DNA of 64,000 nucleotides from Alphaproteobacteria bacterium (GTDB lineage: Bacteria > Pseudomonadota > Alphaproteobacteria > CALKHQ01): NCBI GenBank assembly GCA_041396705.1, contig JAWKYB010000003.1, positions 1 through 64,000 of the forward strand, read 5' to 3'. Shown in pieces: positions 1-8,762 of this stretch. The translations under genes were made by a program, and so were the position numbers. The notes beneath the pieces are model-generated. The model was not told where the DNA came from. It searched no databases and worked only from the letters and a program-made list of their open reading frames with translations. Position 1 is the first letter of the stretch; each line of letters starts with the position of its first letter.

Positions 1-273
1 GTCATCCATTTCACCCGCGCCATCGCGGCGGACTGGGCGCCGCGCGGGGTCAACGTCAACGCGATCTGCCCCGGCATCTTCATGACCGCGCCGAACCGCG
101 CCTGGGCGGAGAAGAACCCGGCGATGATCCAGGCGATGGTCGACACCGTCCCGATGGGCCGGGCCGGCGAGCCGCCGGAGATCGGGCCGCTGGCCCTGTT
201 CCTGGCTTCGCCGGCGTCCAGCTACGTCACCGGCGCCGCCTTCGTCATCGACGGCGGCTATACACTCTGGTAG
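1..273 (+). CDS. SDR family oxidoreductase, C-terminal part (5' truncated by window edge)
   Basis: The reading frame is open from base 1 and ends at TAG 271-273, so only the last 90 residues are seen. They contain the classical short-chain dehydrogenase C-terminal features: the Pro-Gly of the NAICPG motif after the sixth strand, and the tail ALFLASPASSYVTGAAF followed by IDGGYTLW. In this family the tail closes the Rossmann-fold subunit and forms the tetramer interface. The catalytic Ser-Tyr-Lys lies before the window, so substrate and cofactor preference cannot be judged. It converges on the solute-binding protein gene with a 6-base gap. Confidence 0.9.
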   Translation, partial: VIHFTRAIAADWAPRGVNVNAICPGIFMTAPNRAWAEKNPAMIQAMVDTVPMGRAGEPPEIGPLALFLASPASSYVTGAAFVIDGGYTLW

Positions 274-279
274 CGGCGC

Positions 280-1854
280 TCAGTCCTTGCCGACCCGCGC
301 CAGCAGCAGGAAGAACGACGGCTCCAGCCGCAGGCCCTGCACCCGCGCCGAGGCGACCGCGTTCTGCTGCCAGTTGGCGACGAACACCCAGGGCGCATCC
401 TCGTGCACGATCCGCTGCACCTCGCGATACAGCGCGGCGCGGGTGTCCTGGTCGGCGGTGGTGCGGGCGCGGGCGAGCAGGCGGTCGACCTCGGGATTGG
501 TGTAGTAGCCCGAGTTGAAGCCGCCGGCCGCGGGAAACGCCTCGGTGCGCAGGGCCAGGAACGGCAGCGTGTCCGGGTCGTTCACCATCCAGGCCATCTC
601 GGCCATGTTGCCCTTGCCCGCCAGGCCCGGGTTGACCAGCCCCAGATAGCTGTTCCAGTCGTAGGTCTCGGTCACCACGGTGATGCCGACCGCGGCGAGG
701 TCGCGGCCGATCGCGTCGGCCATCGCCACAGGGTCGAGCATGCCGGAGCCGCCGTCGGTGACCAGGAACCGCACCTCGACGCCGTCGCCGTGGCCGGCCT
801 CGGCGATCAGCGCGCGCGCCTTCGCCGGGTCGTAGGCATAGGGGCCGACGGCGGGATCGTGGGCCCAGGCGAAGGCCGGCGGGATCGGGCCGTCGGCCAC
901 GGTGGCGGTGCCGCGCAGCACGTCGCTGACGATCGCCTGCTTGTCGATGGCGTAGTTGACCGCGCGGCGCATGCGCACGTCGTCGAACGGCGGCTCGCGC
1001 AGGTTCAGGATCAGGAACCACAGGTGCGGGCCGGTCTGGCGATAGACGGCGAAGGACGGATCGGCGTCGAAGGCGTCGATGCGGTCCGGCGGCACCTCGA
1101 CCATCAGGTCGATGGTGCCGGCGGCCAGCGCGTCGGCGCGCGCCTGTGCATCGGCGATCGGCCGGAACAGCAGGCCGGCGAGGGCAGGCGGACCGTCCCA
1201 GTAGCCGGGGTTGGCGACCAGGGCGATCTCGCCGGTCTCGGTGCGGCGGTCGAAGCGGAACGGCCCGGTGCCGGACGGATGGCTGGCGAAATCCGCGCCA
1301 TAGGCCTTCACGGCGGCCGGCGAGACGATCAGGCCGGTCGGATAGGCCAGGTTCGACAGCAGCGGCGCATAGGGCGTGCGCAGGTGGAAGGCGACCGTCA
1401 GCGGGTCGACCGCGTCCACGTCCTGCACCACGCTGAAGAAGAACGACAGCGGGAACGGGCCGGTGTCGTGATAGGGGTGGCCGGGGTCCAGCATGCGCTC
1501 GAAGGTGAAGGCGACCGCGTCGGCATCGAACGGCGTGCCGTCATGGAACGTCACGTCGGGGCGCAGGTGGAAAAGGTAGGTCATGCCGTCGTCGGCGATC
1601 TCCCAGCTCTCGGCCAGCGCCGGCTCGACCTCCAGCGTGCCGGGGCGATAGCGGACCAGGCCGTCATACATGTTGACCAGGATGCGGAAGTCGTTCAGCG
1701 ACGTCACCGCGCTGGGGTCGAGCGAGCGCGGCTCGGCGATCTGGCCGACCACCAGCACGTCGTCCGGCGTGACCGCCCGCGCGGCGGTCGCCGCCGCAAG
1801 CACTGCGCCGAGGATGGCGCCGGCAATACGCAGGGCCGGAAAGGTCTTTGCCAC
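280..1854 (-). CDS. ABC transporter substrate-binding protein, family 5 (peptide/nickel/glutathione type)
   Basis: A 524-residue periplasmic binding protein. Residues 1-27 form a Sec signal peptide (basic start, Ala/Leu core, AARA cleavage region). The mature part shows family 5 hallmarks: EPRSLDP near residue 40, YDGLVRY, LAESWE, FHLRPDVTFHDGTPF, the GTGPF motif and INYAIDK-like VNYAIDKQAIV around residue 300. The length is normal for DppA/OppA relatives. Family knowledge suggests uptake of oligopeptides or similar solutes, but the ligand cannot be read from the sequence. No permease or ATPase gene is adjacent, so it is either an orphan receptor or the end of an operon disrupted here. It converges on the upstream SDR gene. 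Confidence 0.9.
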   Translation of the reverse strand: MAKTFPALRIAGAILGAVLAAATAARAVTPDDVLVVGQIAEPRSLDPSAVTSLNDFRILVNMYDGLVRYRPGTLEVEPALAESWEIADDGMTYLFHLRPDVTFHDGTPFDADAVAFTFERMLDPGHPYHDTGPFPLSFFFSVVQDVDAVDPLTVAFHLRTPYAPLLSNLAYPTGLIVSPAAVKAYGADFASHPSGTGPFRFDRRTETGEIALVANPGYWDGPPALAGLLFRPIADAQARADALAAGTIDLMVEVPPDRIDAFDADPSFAVYRQTGPHLWFLILNLREPPFDDVRMRRAVNYAIDKQAIVSDVLRGTATVADGPIPPAFAWAHDPAVGPYAYDPAKARALIAEAGHGDGVEVRFLVTDGGSGMLDPVAMADAIGRDLAAVGITVVTETYDWNSYLGLVNPGLAGKGNMAEMAWMVNDPDTLPFLALRTEAFPAAGGFNSGYYTNPEVDRLLARARTTADQDTRAALYREVQRIVHEDAPWVFVANWQQNAVASARVQGLRLEPSFFLLLARVGKD

Positions 1855-2052
1855 GTCGCTGCTCCTGGCCGGTCCGGCTGCTGCCGGCCGCGGCCGGCAT
1901 TCGGCCGAACCGGGCGGTGCAAGTCAACGCAATATCGCGGCGCGCCGCCGGCCGGCGCTTGGCCGGCGGGGGCGCGGCGGCGGGATTTTTCGGTCGACCC
2001 GCGGCGCGAATTGTCCTGTGCTGGACCGACCCCGCCCAACCGCCGCGAGTCC

Positions 2053-4353
2053 ATGCCCGTGCCAGACGTGACGCCCGGAAACGCCGAGCTGCCCGCCGAC
2101 CGCCAGGGCGACGACGTCCGCTTCCTCACCGGCCGCGGGCGCTATCTCGGCGACCTGACCATGCCGGGCCTGGGCCATGCCGTCGTCCTGCGCAGCCCGG
2201 TCGCGCACGGCCGCATCGTCCGGCTCGATGCCGGTGCGGCCCGCGCGATGCCCGGCGTGCGCGACGTGATCGCCGGGGCCGAGATCCGGGCCGCCGGGCT
2301 CGGCGCGATGCCGTGCCTGGGCGAGCCGGCCGGCTTCCTGCCCTACCGCCTGCAGGTACCGGCCAAGACCGTGCTGGCCGTCGACCGGGTGCGCCATGTC
2401 GGCGAGGCGGTGGCGATGGTGGTGGCGGACACGGTCGAGCAGGCGCGCGACGGCGCGGCGGCGATCGCGCTGGACATCGAGCCGCTCGGCGTGGCGGCGA
2501 CGCCGGCCGACGCCGTCGCCCCCGGCGCGCCGCTGCTGTGGCCGGACATCGCGGACAACGTTGCGCTCGACTGGCGGGCGGGCGACGCCGAGGCAGTCGC
2601 CGCCGCCTTTGCCGGCGCGGCGCACGTCACCCGGCTGCGGCTGGTCAACAACCGCGTCGCAATGGTGCCGATGGAGGCGCGCGGCGCCCTCGGCGCCTAT
2701 GACAGCGGCAGCGGCCGCTATGCGCTGCACGCGCCGACCCAGGGCGTGCACCGCATCCGCCGCATCGCCGCGGGCATCCTCGGCGTGCCGGCGGAGGCGG
2801 TCCGCGTGATCACCGACGATGTCGGCGGCGCCTTCGGGCTGAAGGGCATGGGCTTCCCGGAACACGCGCTGGTGCTGCTGGCCGCCGCCCGCACCGGGCG
2901 CCCGGTGCGCTGGCTGGCCGAGCGCACCGAGGGATTCGTCTGCGACACCGCCGGCCGCGACCATGTCACCGAGGTCGCGCTGGCCTTGGACGAGGCCGGG
3001 CGCATGCTGGCCCTGTCGGTCGATTCGCTGGCCAACATGGGCGCCTATCTGTCGACGATGGCACCGAATATCGCCACCAAGGTCTTCGGCCGGGTGATGG
3101 GCGGCGTCTATCGCATCCCGGCGCTGCACCTGCGGGTGCGCTGCGTGCTGACCAACACGCCGCCGGTGGACGCCTACCGCGGCGCCGGGGTGCCGGAGGC
3201 GATCTACGCCGTCGAGCGCGCGGTCGATGTCGCCGCGCAAGAGACCGGCGTCGATCCGCTCGACCTGCGGCGCCGCAACATGCTGGCGCCGGCCGATTTT
3301 CCTTGGCGGCTACCGACCGGCTACGCCATCGATTCCGGCGATTTCCGCGGCGCGCTCGACCGCGCGCTGGAGGTGGCCGACTGGGCGGGCTTCGACGGCC
3401 GCCGGCGTGAGTCGGCGGCGCGGGGCCTGCGTCGCGGGCGCGGGCTCGCAGTCTACATCCACGGCACAGGCGGCGGCACCAACGAGCTCTCGCGCGTCAC
3501 CGTGCGGGCCGACGGCCGCATCACGGTCGCCACCGGCGTGCAGTCGGGCGGGCAGGGCCACGCCGCCATGCTGGCCGAGATCGTGGCGGAGGCGCTGGAT
3601 GTGGATGCGGCGCGCATCGCCGTGCTGCAGGGCGATTCCGACCTGCTGCCGCAGGGCGGCGGCACCGGCGGTTCCGGCAGCCTGATCGTCGCCGGGCGTG
3701 CCGCCGCGGCCGCCGCCGGCGTGCTGATCGAGACGGCGCGGGCACTGGCGGCCGACCGGCTCGAGGTCGCGGCCGCCGACGTCGCCTATGCCGCCGGCCG
3801 TTTCCGCGTCGCCGGCACCGATCTGTCTTTGCGGCTGGAGGAGGTTGCGGCCGGTGCGCCGGAGGAAAGCTGCAGCGGCGAAGCCGGTTTTGCCGGCGAC
3901 CACCGCACCTTCCCCAACGGCGTCTATGTCTGCGAGGTCGAGGTCGACCCGGACACCGGCCATGTCGCCATTGACCGTTTCACCTGCGTCGACGACATCG
4001 GCCGCATCCTCGACCCGGCCCGCGCCGACGGCCAGGTGCACGGCGCCGTCGCCCAGGGCATCGGTCAGGCGCTGATGGAGCACGAGCGCTACGATCCCGT
4101 CTCAGGCCAGCCGCAGACCGGCAGCCTGCTCGACTATGCGCTGCCGCGCGCCGCAGACCTGCCGTCGTTCGCGCTGGCCAAACGGCCCACGCCCGCCCCG
4201 TCCAACCCGCAGGGCTTCAAGGGCGTCGGCGAGACCGGCACCGCCGGCGCGCCGCCGGCCGTCGTCGCCGCTGTCTGCGACGCCATCGGCGTTGCCCATA
4301 TCGACATGCCGGTGACGGCGGAGAAGGTGTGGCGGGCGCTGAACGGCGGGTAA
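2053..4353 (+). CDS. Xanthine dehydrogenase-family molybdopterin-binding (large) subunit
   Basis: A 766-residue molybdenum hydroxylase large subunit (CoxL/XdhB-type, aldehyde oxidase and xanthine dehydrogenase family). Visible features are the entry region RFLTGRGRYLGDL, the RHVGEAVAMVVA segment, VGGAFGLKG (MoCo contact), AYRGAG at residues 374-379 and the C-terminal GVGETGTAGAPP motif from residue 724, in which Glu727 is the expected catalytic base. Active site form I (AYxCSFR) is absent, so it is not a classical CO dehydrogenase. The frame is open further upstream, but the ATG at 2053 matches the family N terminus and avoids overlap with the divergent gene. The partner FAD and 2Fe-2S subunits are not next to it, which is unusual. 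Substrate unknown. Confidence 0.88.
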   Translation: MPVPDVTPGNAELPADRQGDDVRFLTGRGRYLGDLTMPGLGHAVVLRSPVAHGRIVRLDAGAARAMPGVRDVIAGAEIRAAGLGAMPCLGEPAGFLPYRLQVPAKTVLAVDRVRHVGEAVAMVVADTVEQARDGAAAIALDIEPLGVAATPADAVAPGAPLLWPDIADNVALDWRAGDAEAVAAAFAGAAHVTRLRLVNNRVAMVPMEARGALGAYDSGSGRYALHAPTQGVHRIRRIAAGILGVPAEAVRVITDDVGGAFGLKGMGFPEHALVLLAAARTGRPVRWLAERTEGFVCDTAGRDHVTEVALALDEAGRMLALSVDSLANMGAYLSTMAPNIATKVFGRVMGGVYRIPALHLRVRCVLTNTPPVDAYRGAGVPEAIYAVERAVDVAAQETGVDPLDLRRRNMLAPADFPWRLPTGYAIDSGDFRGALDRALEVADWAGFDGRRRESAARGLRRGRGLAVYIHGTGGGTNELSRVTVRADGRITVATGVQSGGQGHAAMLAEIVAEALDVDAARIAVLQGDSDLLPQGGGTGGSGSLIVAGRAAAAAAGVLIETARALAADRLEVAAADVAYAAGRFRVAGTDLSLRLEEVAAGAPEESCSGEAGFAGDHRTFPNGVYVCEVEVDPDTGHVAIDRFTCVDDIGRILDPARADGQVHGAVAQGIGQALMEHERYDPVSGQPQTGSLLDYALPRAADLPSFALAKRPTPAPSNPQGFKGVGETGTAGAPPAVVAAVCDAIGVAHIDMPVTAEKVWRALNGG

Positions 4354-4421
4354 CTGACTTATACTAGCTAAGCAATATCAATGCACTAAACGGAAATTCT
4401 CTTTTGAATTCGCAAGAACAG

Positions 4422-4955
4422 TCAGTAGGGCCTTTCGACATTTGCCACGATCGTGCCGGTGGCGGGATCGAACGTCAGCATCCGGCTCTCGATGGTCTGC
4501 ACCACCAGCAGGCCGGCCGGGTCGAAGCCGCGGATGTAGCCCCAGAGATAGTGCGAGACCGTGCCCTGCAGGTTGTCGAGATCGGCGACGATCTCCGACA
4601 ACGTGACGTCGCGGACCGGCGCGCCCTGGTGCCAGAACGACAGCATCACCGTCTCGGGCCGCTTGTCGGTGTCGACCAGCAGGTCCAGCCCGTCGTAGCC
4701 GATCACCAGATCGGCGCCGTCGGCGGACAGGTGGATGTCGCGGTGCCAGCCGGGGACCGTCCACAGCACCGTGTCGCCGGCCATCACCCGCGTCTCCTCG
4801 GCGATCACGTCGGCGACCGCGCAATAGGCGCCGCCGGCGGCGCAGACGCTGTGGGTTTCCGGCATCGGCAGCGGTTCGTCGGCGGCAGCCGGCAGGGCCG
4901 CGGCGCAGGACAGCGCGGCGGCGGTCAGCAGTTCGGCCATGCGCAAGCCACGCAT
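4422..4955 (-). CDS. Hypothetical secreted protein
   Basis: A 177-residue protein with a clear Sec signal peptide (LLTAAALSCAAALPAAADEP) and a mature domain of predicted beta character, with two early Cys (SVCAAGGAYCAV) that could pair in the periplasm. I do not recognise a family. The start at 4955 (MRGLRMAELL) was chosen because it gives a typical signal peptide; an ATG at 4940 would also do. The frame is open further upstream but that part is an antisense shadow of the TetR gene. It lies downstream of the TetR gene on the same strand with an 83-base gap. Confidence 0.6.
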   Translation of the reverse strand: MRGLRMAELLTAAALSCAAALPAAADEPLPMPETHSVCAAGGAYCAVADVIAEETRVMAGDTVLWTVPGWHRDIHLSADGADLVIGYDGLDLLVDTDKRPETVMLSFWHQGAPVRDVTLSEIVADLDNLQGTVSHYLWGYIRGFDPAGLLVVQTIESRMLTFDPATGTIVANVERPY

Positions 4956-5038
4956 CGGTTTGTCTCGCACTCGTTGATCCCGGCGCGCAGCGTCGCACGG
5001 CGTCGTGGCGAAAACATGGGCGCTGCGGTCGCGCCCCG

Positions 5039-5635
5039 TCATCGCGCGCCGGCCTCGGCCACCAGCACGCGGCGCGCGATCGCGGTGACGTTGCGGATGT
5101 AGGCCTGCTGCGGCCAGCCGCACACCGCCGTCCACTGCCGCCAGTTCTGTACCGACAGCAGCGTCCACAGGATGTCGGTGGCCTGGGTCGGCGTGAAGCC
5201 GGGGGCCAGGGTGCCGTCGCGGGCCAGCGCGTCGACCGCCGCCTTGCAGCCCTGGCGCACGGCCTGCAGCCGGTCGTGCCACGCCGCCGCCGCCGCGCCG
5301 TCGCTGTCCTGCATTGCGATCAGCGCCCTGGCGACGCCGAAAATCACCGGGATGTAGTTGCCCCACGCCTCGATGAAGGCGTCGAGCCGCTCGCTGCCGG
5401 TGCGGGCGCTGCGGCTGGCCGCCAGCCGCGCATCCACGTCGTTGATCGCGTCGATGTGACGGGTGGTGGCGACCAGCAGGTCGGCCCGGCTGGGGAAGTG
5501 CAGGTAGACCGCCTGCCGGCTGACCCCGGCACGCCGGGCGATGTCGGCCATGCGCACACCGTTGTCGCCGGACTCCAGCAGCGCCCGGCAGGCTTCGAGG
5601 ATGCGGGTGCGGGTGTCGGACTCGCCACTTGACAT
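5039..5635 (-). CDS. TetR/AcrR family transcriptional regulator
   Basis: A 198-residue one-component repressor. The N-terminal TetR helix-turn-helix spans about residues 8-55: TRTRILEACRALLESG, then MADIARRAGVSRQAVYLHF, a textbook recognition helix ending with the conserved Tyr-x-His-Phe. The C-terminal ligand domain (60-198) is Trp- and Ala-rich and not diagnostic. An AGGAG ribosome binding site precedes ATG 5635. It is divergent from the NAD(P)-binding oxidoreductase gene at 5698, and the 62-base gap contains a large dyad (5654-5685). The arrangement suggests autoregulation and control of the neighbouring oxidoreductase. Confidence 0.92.
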   Translation of the reverse strand: MSSGESDTRTRILEACRALLESGDNGVRMADIARRAGVSRQAVYLHFPSRADLLVATTRHIDAINDVDARLAASRSARTGSERLDAFIEAWGNYIPVIFGVARALIAMQDSDGAAAAAWHDRLQAVRQGCKAAVDALARDGTLAPGFTPTQATDILWTLLSVQNWRQWTAVCGWPQQAYIRNVTAIARRVLVAEAGAR

Positions 5636-5653
5636 CGTGTAAACGCGCTCCTA

Positions 5654-5685
5654 CTTGTCATGATGTAAATTTACACGGTGACAAG
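5654..5685. promoter_or_regulatory. Nested palindrome, probable TetR operator
   Basis: Two dyads share one centre (between 5669 and 5670). The inner is the perfect 12-base palindrome TGTAAATTTACA at 5664-5675. The outer arms are CTTGTCA at 5654-5660 and TGACAAG at 5679-5685. The site fills the divergent gap between the TetR gene and its neighbour, just upstream of the AGGAGG ribosome binding site at 5687-5692. Binding by the adjacent regulator is inferred. Confidence 0.7.
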
Positions 5686-5697
5686 CAGGAGGTCATC

Positions 5698-6321
5698 ATG
5701 AAACTGATCGTGTTCGGCGCAACCGGAACCATCGGCAGGCTGATCGTCGCCAAGGCGCTGGAACAGGGACACAGCGTCACCGCCTACGCCCGCCGGCCCG
5801 AGGCGCTGGCGCAGCGCCATCCGGCGCTCAGCCTCGTCGCCGGCGACGCGCGCGACGCGGCAGCGGTCGATGCCGCCGTCCGCGGCCACGACGCCGTGCT
5901 GGTCACGCTCGGGGCCGGCCGCAAGGGTGGCGTGCGCGCCGCCGGCACCCGCAACATCGTCGCGGCGATGGAGCGGCAGGGCGTGCGCCGGCTGATCTGC
6001 CAGTCGACCCTGGGCGCGGGCGACAGCCGCGGCAACCTGAACTTCCTGTGGCGCACGCTGATGTTCGGGCTGCTGCTGCGCAAGGCGCTGGCCGATCACG
6101 AGGCGCAGGAGGCGCATGTGCGCGCCAGCCGGCTGGACTGGACCATCGTGCGGCCCAGCGCCTTTACCGACGCGCCGGCCGACGGCCGCTACCGCCACGG
6201 TTTCGCGCCCGACGTGCAGGGACTGAGCTTGAAGATCCCGCGTGCCGACGTGGCCGGATTCATGCTGCGCCAGCTGGCCGACCGGACCTATCTGCATCGC
6301 GCGGCTGCCCTGTCCTGCTGA
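5698..6321 (+). CDS. NAD(P)H-binding oxidoreductase (atypical SDR, NmrA/YwnB-like)
   Basis: A 207-residue single-domain Rossmann protein. It starts with MKLIVFGATGTIG, giving the G7-x2-G10-x2-G13 dinucleotide loop of atypical short-chain dehydrogenases, followed by VTAYARRPEAL, where the Arg after strand 2 suggests NADP(H). STLGAGDS and WTIVRPSAFTD are typical of the NAD(P)H-binding SDR_a5 group. Length fits. A strong AGGAGGT site lies 6 bases before ATG 5698. It is divergent from the TetR gene, and family members paired with TetR are often redox- or electrophile-responsive. A GC-rich hairpin follows at 6345-6370. Confidence 0.85.
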   Translation: MKLIVFGATGTIGRLIVAKALEQGHSVTAYARRPEALAQRHPALSLVAGDARDAAAVDAAVRGHDAVLVTLGAGRKGGVRAAGTRNIVAAMERQGVRRLICQSTLGAGDSRGNLNFLWRTLMFGLLLRKALADHEAQEAHVRASRLDWTIVRPSAFTDAPADGRYRHGFAPDVQGLSLKIPRADVAGFMLRQLADRTYLHRAAALSC

Positions 6322-6344
6322 CCGCTCCGCCGGGTTGTGCCCCT

Positions 6345-6370
6345 GGCGCCACCGTGCCACGGTGCGCGCC
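6345..6370 (+). terminator. GC-rich hairpin after the oxidoreductase gene
   Basis: CACCGTG (6350-6356), one loop base, then CACGGTG (6358-6364), extended by GGCGC (6345-6349) pairing with GCGCC (6366-6370). No T tract follows, so it is not a canonical intrinsic terminator. It may end the transcript or separate it from the LCCL gene. Confidence 0.4.
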
Positions 6371-6406
6371 GGACATCAGGGCGAGAGCGATAAGGGGAGG
6401 CGGCCG

Positions 6407-7753
6407 ATGCGGTTGCGGATGCGGTCCGCGTGGGCGGGCATGGCATGGCTGGCGTTGGCGCTGCTAGCTGCACCGGCCACGGCGCAACAGCCGGTGCAGC
6501 TCGCCCAGGTGCAGGCCTGCCCGGACACGTTCAGCGGCCTCGGCGCCGGCGACAGCCTCCGCTGCACCTGCCCGACGACACCGGCGGCGGGCGACGTGTG
6601 GGGTACCGCGACCTACACCGACGATTCCGCGATCTGCGCCGCGGCCGCCCATGCCGGCGCGATCGGCCCCGACAGCGACATGCTGCTGTTCGGCCAGGCG
6701 GCGGTTACGGTTTCCGGCACGGCCGGATGCGAGTCCTATGCGGGCAGCAGCCGCAACGGTGTGACGACGCGGGACTACGGCCCGTGGAGCGGCAGCTTCT
6801 ACTTCCCCGACATCTCCGGGCCCGGCTGTGCACAGAGCTTCGCGGCGGCGTTGCGGGACTGCCCGGCAAGTCTCAGCGGCATGAGCGCGGGAACGGTGCT
6901 CGACTGCCAGTGTCCGGCCGATGCCGCCGGCTCGGTGTGGGGGACGTGGACCTATACCGACGATTCCGCGCTGTGCGCCGCCGCGCGCCACGCCGGCGCG
7001 GTCGGGGCCGGCGGCGGGCCGGTGCGGGTGGCCACGTTCGACGGCTGCGACGGCTATGTCGGCAGCGACAACAACGGGATGGTCAGCGCCGACTATGGCG
7101 CCTGGAGCGGCAGCATCTACTTCCCCGCCGTGTCGGGGCCGGGCTGCGTGGCGCCGGCCGCACCCGAGTTGCGCAACTACGCGATCCACTTCGTCGGCAT
7201 GCAGTGCGTGCAGCGGGCGCAGCCGTTCTTCCTGGAACAGGAGGATGCGGTACTCGCGGTCGCCTTCGTGGTCGAGGCCGACGGCACCATTCGTGAGCCG
7301 CACACGCTGCCGCGCGACGACGACTACTACCAGGGCATGGTCGCCGGTGCGTACAGGCAGGCCGACGTTGTCGTCTGGCAGGGGCTGACCCAGGACGTCG
7401 ACCTGCATGCGCTGCTCTACAAGTACGACCCGGTGCTGCCCGAGATCGTCGGCGGCCTGATCCGGGCGACGTCGGCGGTCGGCGGCGCGCTGATCGCGAT
7501 CGGCACCGGCGGCGCCGGCGCGGTTGCCGGCGCCGGTGCGGCGCTGGCCGGCGACGCCGCGGCCAGCGCGGTACAGGAGCGGATGCGCGAGGTGGCGACT
7601 CCGCTGGGGCACAGCGCGACCGATGTCGACCTGACCCGGGTCGGGGATCCGGCCGCCCAGCCGATGCAGCGTTCGGGCCCGATCAGCTATCACTTCAAGA
7701 CCACGCACACCGACCGCGGCGGCGTGTACGAGCTCTACTGGGTGGTGCGGTAA
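6407..7753 (+). CDS. Secreted protein with two tandem LCCL-like domains
   Basis: A 448-residue protein with a Sec signal peptide (residues 1-27, Leu/Ala core, ATAQQ cleavage region). Two homologous Cys-rich modules follow, about residues 38-141 and 152-247. Each carries the LCCL signature order: CxC, VWGTxTYTDDSAxCAAAxHAGA, then GYxGSxxNGxxxxDYGxWSGSxYFP and SGPGC. LCCL domains are extracellular modules better known from animal proteins. The C-terminal 200 residues are unrelated: a charged part, then a Gly/Ala-rich hydrophobic stretch (about 360-390) that could insert in a membrane, then a polar tail. The GGGGAGG site at 6394-6400 supports the start. It converges on the sugar ABC genes. Function unknown; envelope or extracellular binding is a guess. 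Confidence 0.8.
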   Translation: MRLRMRSAWAGMAWLALALLAAPATAQQPVQLAQVQACPDTFSGLGAGDSLRCTCPTTPAAGDVWGTATYTDDSAICAAAAHAGAIGPDSDMLLFGQAAVTVSGTAGCESYAGSSRNGVTTRDYGPWSGSFYFPDISGPGCAQSFAAALRDCPASLSGMSAGTVLDCQCPADAAGSVWGTWTYTDDSALCAAARHAGAVGAGGGPVRVATFDGCDGYVGSDNNGMVSADYGAWSGSIYFPAVSGPGCVAPAAPELRNYAIHFVGMQCVQRAQPFFLEQEDAVLAVAFVVEADGTIREPHTLPRDDDYYQGMVAGAYRQADVVVWQGLTQDVDLHALLYKYDPVLPEIVGGLIRATSAVGGALIAIGTGGAGAVAGAGAALAGDAAASAVQERMREVATPLGHSATDVDLTRVGDPAAQPMQRSGPISYHFKTTHTDRGGVYELYWVVR

Positions 7754-7763
7754 CGGCGGCGGC

Positions 7764-8651
7764 TCAGCCCTTGACCACGCCTTCGGCCAGGCCCTTGAAG
7801 AACAGCTTCTGGGCGAAGATGAAGGCGATGATGCCCGGCAGAACCACGATGACATAGACCGCGGCCAGCCGCGGCCACGCCCACTGGCCCAGCCCGCCGG
7901 CGGCCTGGGCGATGACCACCGGCATGGTGCGGGCCGCCTGGTCGTTGGTCAGCGTCAGGCAGAGCAGGAACTCGCCCCAGGCGGTGACGAAGTTGACGAT
8001 GAACACCACCACCAGGCCGTTGCGCACCATCGGCAGGCCGACCATCCACAGGCTCTTCCACGGGCCGGCGCCGTCGATCTTGGCCGCCTCGAACATCTCG
8101 TGCGGGATCAGCTGGAACACCGAGCGCATGATCAGAACGCTGATTGCCAGGTTCAGCGTGATGTAGGGCAGGATCAGGCCGGCGGTGCTGTTGATCAGGT
8201 CGAGGAAGTTCTGGATCTCGTAGACCGAGATGATCGAGACGACGCGGGTCGGGAAGTACAGCGACATCAGCAGCGTCATCACGATGATGGTCTTGCCGCG
8301 CGACCTGAGGTGGACCAGCGCATAGCCGGCCATCACCGCGAACAGCGTGGTGAACACCACCGTGCCGGCGGTGACGTAGATCGAGTTCCACATGTTGTGC
8401 GGCAGCGTGTCGATCTTCTCGAACACGTAGGCGTAGTGGCCGAAGTCGAAGCTGTCGGGCCAGATCTGCGGCCGCATCGACGCCGGCAGCGACTTCACCG
8501 ACATCAGCAGCACCCAGGCCAGCGGCAGCAGGATGATCAGGCAGAAGAAGATGATCACGCCATGGCGCAGCAGCGCGCCCTTGTTGCGGTTCAGCCAGGA
8601 ATCGCGCGGGACGACGATGGTCCGGGGCTGGGAGAGTGCCTGCGTGCTCAT
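7764..8651 (-). CDS. Carbohydrate ABC transporter permease (MalG/UgpE type)
   Basis: A 295-residue inner-membrane protein with six predicted segments, starting with IIFFCLIILLPLAWVLLMSV. The binding-protein-dependent permease EAA loop is MFEAAKIDGAGPWKSLWMV, which contacts the ATPase. The C terminus (KLFFKGLAEGVVKG) is typical of MalG-group permeases. The frame extends to 8693, but MSTQALS at 8651 gives the usual short cytoplasmic start. It is the last gene of a minus-strand set SBP (9849-11225), permease 1 (8763-9683), permease 2. The cognate ATP-binding gene is missing. Family knowledge suggests mono- or oligosaccharide or glycerol-phosphate-type uptake. Confidence 0.9.
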   Translation of the reverse strand: MSTQALSQPRTIVVPRDSWLNRNKGALLRHGVIIFFCLIILLPLAWVLLMSVKSLPASMRPQIWPDSFDFGHYAYVFEKIDTLPHNMWNSIYVTAGTVVFTTLFAVMAGYALVHLRSRGKTIIVMTLLMSLYFPTRVVSIISVYEIQNFLDLINSTAGLILPYITLNLAISVLIMRSVFQLIPHEMFEAAKIDGAGPWKSLWMVGLPMVRNGLVVVFIVNFVTAWGEFLLCLTLTNDQAARTMPVVIAQAAGGLGQWAWPRLAAVYVIVVLPGIIAFIFAQKLFFKGLAEGVVKG

Positions 8652-8762
8652 GCGCGTGCCGCCCCGACCGGCGCCGGCCGTACGCACGCGCACGGTTTGC
8701 CGCGCCGCCGGCCGGCGGCGCGCGATGACGGCGAGGAAGAGGCAGTCCGCATGATCATCGCC

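Noticed and set aside
403..2052. In-frame open extension of the molybdenum hydroxylase gene by 550 codons upstream
   Set aside because: It lies antisense to the peptide-binding protein gene, has shadow-type Arg/Gly/Val composition and no domain; the family N terminus begins at ATG 2053.
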